Positions 4,489 through 6,196 of a DNA stretch of 6,196 nt are shown here, piece by piece. Origin of the DNA: CAIJZX01 sp043766165 (GTDB taxonomy: Bacteria; Patescibacteriota; Patescibacteriia; SBBC01; CAIJZX01); assembly GCA_043766165.1 (NCBI GenBank), contig JAYUIJ010000009.1, forward strand, positions 1-6,196, written 5' to 3'. Each line of letters begins with the position of its first letter. Within the stretch, counting starts at the first letter, position 1. A program made the position numbers and the translations under genes. The notes beneath the pieces are model-generated. The model had not been told where the DNA came from, did not search any database, and saw only the letters and a list, made by a program, of their open reading frames with translations.

Positions 4489-6196
4489 AGGTAACGAGAA
4501 TACTTTTGGTGACTGGGTTGCTTTGGGGTGTTTTTGTTGGTCATCAAGTTTTTGCCAAAGACGCGGCTTGGCTATACAAACCGGATACACATAATGGCTG
4601 GCGTACATTTTCGGTAACTCCCGGCGACGTTGTTCCACATCTTCACGGTGTTCGATCCTTACCAGAAAATTTTAATCGGCGCACATTATCGGCAACCGAG
4701 CGAACGACGGTACAACGTGTTGTCCAATATCACGCCATGTTTACCCCGAATGATCCGTTGTATCCGCAACAGTGGAACTTACCAGCCCTAAAAATTCCAA
4801 CTGCTTGGGACGCTGATCAAACCGCGCCGTTCTACGGCGGTGATTCGAGAATTATTGTAGCGGTCTTAGACACCGGGTTGGCTTCAACCGATGTTGGCGG
4901 CTCCGCGACGGTGCCAGATTTTTCTTCAAGTTCCCTGTGGACGAATACTGGGGAAATTGCCGGAGATGGGATTGATAATGATCATGACGGATATATTGAC
5001 GATGTCCACGGTTGGAATTTTTTTAGTAACAATAATCGGCCAGCCGATGACAATGGCCACGGCACGCATATCACCAACATTATTGCGGCGGCAATGAATA
5101 ATAGTGTCGCCGGTACAGGAGTGGCCAGTAACGTTACCATCATGCCCATCAAAGTTTTAGATCGTAACGGTGATGGACCAACGCAGGTACTAAAAGCCGG
5201 TATTCGTTACGCGATTGATCACGGGGCAAATATTATCAACCTTAGTCTAGGCGGCGATGATTCTGATGAATTAGTTCATCAGGCTATCCAGAACGCGGTC
5301 GCGCAAGGAATTATTGTCATTGGCTCGTCCGGCAATACCGCCGCTTCAGCCGTCGGCTATCCGGCGCGGTATCCCGAAGTGATCAGTGTCGGCGGAACAC
5401 AAACAGATAATACCCGCGCCTCATATTCTAACTACGGACCGACGTTAGATGTAGTGGCGCCCGGTGATAATATTATTGAACAAGGCTGTATGCAAGATTC
5501 TAGTTGCGCCAGTTTTGCTGCCATGTCATTTTCTGGAACTTCAGAAGCTACAGCTCAGGTCAGCGGCGTTGCGGCATTGCTTGAATCTTGCGGAGCCGCC
5601 CCAGCTGCGGTTAGGTCTATTTTAACTTCGACCGCCGTGGATCTAGGAACGACGGGTCGTGATGACACCTATGGTTATGGCCTAGTCGATGCTACCGCGG
5701 CGCTGAGTGCGGCTGGCTGCCGTTCTAGCGCACCTGATGCGCCTGATGCGATAATAGCAACAGCCAGTAAAAAAGCTCTAGCGCCTCTCGTTTCCGGGCG
5801 CAGTGAACCATATGTACAACCTGCTTTTTCCTGGAGTGGCATCGCTGGTGGAACGTATGATGTCACGTGGAGTAACGCGACCGCTACTATCAGTCATGTC
5901 AAACAAACCACGGCTACATTTACAGCGACTGTTTCGGCGGCCGGTACGTATACACTGAGCGTGCGAACTGTTGACGGCTTGGGACGAACATCTGCTGCTT
6001 CGGTATTTACTTATCGTTACCAACAGCCGAGCATTGTCGTCAGCAGTGGTTCAACCGTGACATTCTTATCATCGGCTTTAAAAAAAGTTAGAAGCTGGAC
6101 ATCAAAAGCTGGTGCATCATTGACAATCAGCGGCGGCGCACTCGTTACTGGACAAACAAATAAAATGTTACTCAGCGCCCAGCCAAACGGTGCCGC
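4485..6196 (+). CDS. Secreted subtilisin-like serine protease (S8), 3' truncated
   Basis: Exported subtilase; 570 codons are visible and the frame is still open at the window edge. Residues 1-24 form a signal peptide (MKVTRI, hydrophobic core, VFA before the predicted cut). A short pro-region follows, then the usual mature-domain entry NDPLYPQQWNL at 89-99. All catalytic elements are present: Asp129 in VLDTG, His192 in GHGTH, oxyanion Asn284 in SSGN, and Ser353 in FSGTSEATA. GDGIDNDHDGYIDD at 160-173 is a likely calcium-binding insert. Cys335, 341, 369 and 412 could form disulfides. The catalytic domain ends near 412; about 430-510 (WSGIAGGTYDVTW, AGTYTLSVRTVD) looks like an Ig or fibronectin-type beta domain, and Ser/Thr-rich sequence continues. 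The start ATG overlaps the stop of the preceding gene as ATGA, implying translational coupling; no Shine-Dalgarno is evident. Confidence 0.92.
   Translation, partial: MKVTRILLVTGLLWGVFVGHQVFAKDAAWLYKPDTHNGWRTFSVTPGDVVPHLHGVRSLPENFNRRTLSATERTTVQRVVQYHAMFTPNDPLYPQQWNLPALKIPTAWDADQTAPFYGGDSRIIVAVLDTGLASTDVGGSATVPDFSSSSLWTNTGEIAGDGIDNDHDGYIDDVHGWNFFSNNNRPADDNGHGTHITNIIAAAMNNSVAGTGVASNVTIMPIKVLDRNGDGPTQVLKAGIRYAIDHGANIINLSLGGDDSDELVHQAIQNAVAQGIIVIGSSGNTAASAVGYPARYPEVISVGGTQTDNTRASYSNYGPTLDVVAPGDNIIEQGCMQDSSCASFAAMSFSGTSEATAQVSGVAALLESCGAAPAAVRSILTSTAVDLGTTGRDDTYGYGLVDATAALSAAGCRSSAPDAPDAIIATASKKALAPLVSGRSEPYVQPAFSWSGIAGGTYDVTWSNATATISHVKQTTATFTATVSAAGTYTLSVRTVDGLGRTSAASVFTYRYQQPSIVVSSGSTVTFLSSALKKVRSWTSKAGASLTISGGALVTGQTNKMLLSAQPNGA

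Overview
The window looks like one contiguous piece of a small bacterial genome with the standard code (TGA is used as a stop). I infer a Candidate Phyla Radiation / Patescibacteria member. The reasons are the in-frame palindrome encoding Pro-Ala-Gly-Arg-Gln inside mutY, the small zinc-ribbon protein, MutY without a NUDIX-like C-terminal domain, several dispersed hairpin repeats, and promoters whose -10 box sits directly against the start codon. The lineage call is inference only; nothing here is a decisive phylogenetic marker.

Layout, all on the + strand. Positions 1-90 resemble the 3' end of a structured RNA, tentatively RNase P RNA. A REP-like hairpin follows at 102-142. At 167-367 lies a 66-aa zinc-ribbon protein closed by a terminator. 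The 370-680 interval has no confident gene but is dense in signals: a 42-nt hairpin that overlaps a promoter-like pair, a consensus Shine-Dalgarno in front of a 31-codon reading frame, and a second terminator similar in sequence to the first. At 681-1172 is a 163-aa protein with one N-terminal membrane segment and a strong SD. It ends at a long terminator whose T-tract runs into the promoter of mutY.

mutY (1254-2153) encodes an A/G mismatch adenine glycosylase with intact catalytic and iron-sulfur residues. Its mRNA is probably leaderless. The 409 bp after it hold two separate inverted-repeat elements (80 bp and 143 bp) and a second promoter, which also predicts a leaderless start.

That promoter drives what looks like a three-gene operon: a polytopic membrane protein (2563-3330), a membrane-anchored HtrA-like protein with a PDZ domain (3337-4488), and a secreted subtilase (from 4485, running off the window). 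The HtrA-like protein appears to have lost all three catalytic residues, while the subtilase keeps its full triad. The last two genes overlap by ATGA. The arrangement suggests a cell-surface module in which a dead protease/PDZ scaffold works beside an active exported protease. That functional link is inferred from gene order and has not been described to my knowledge.
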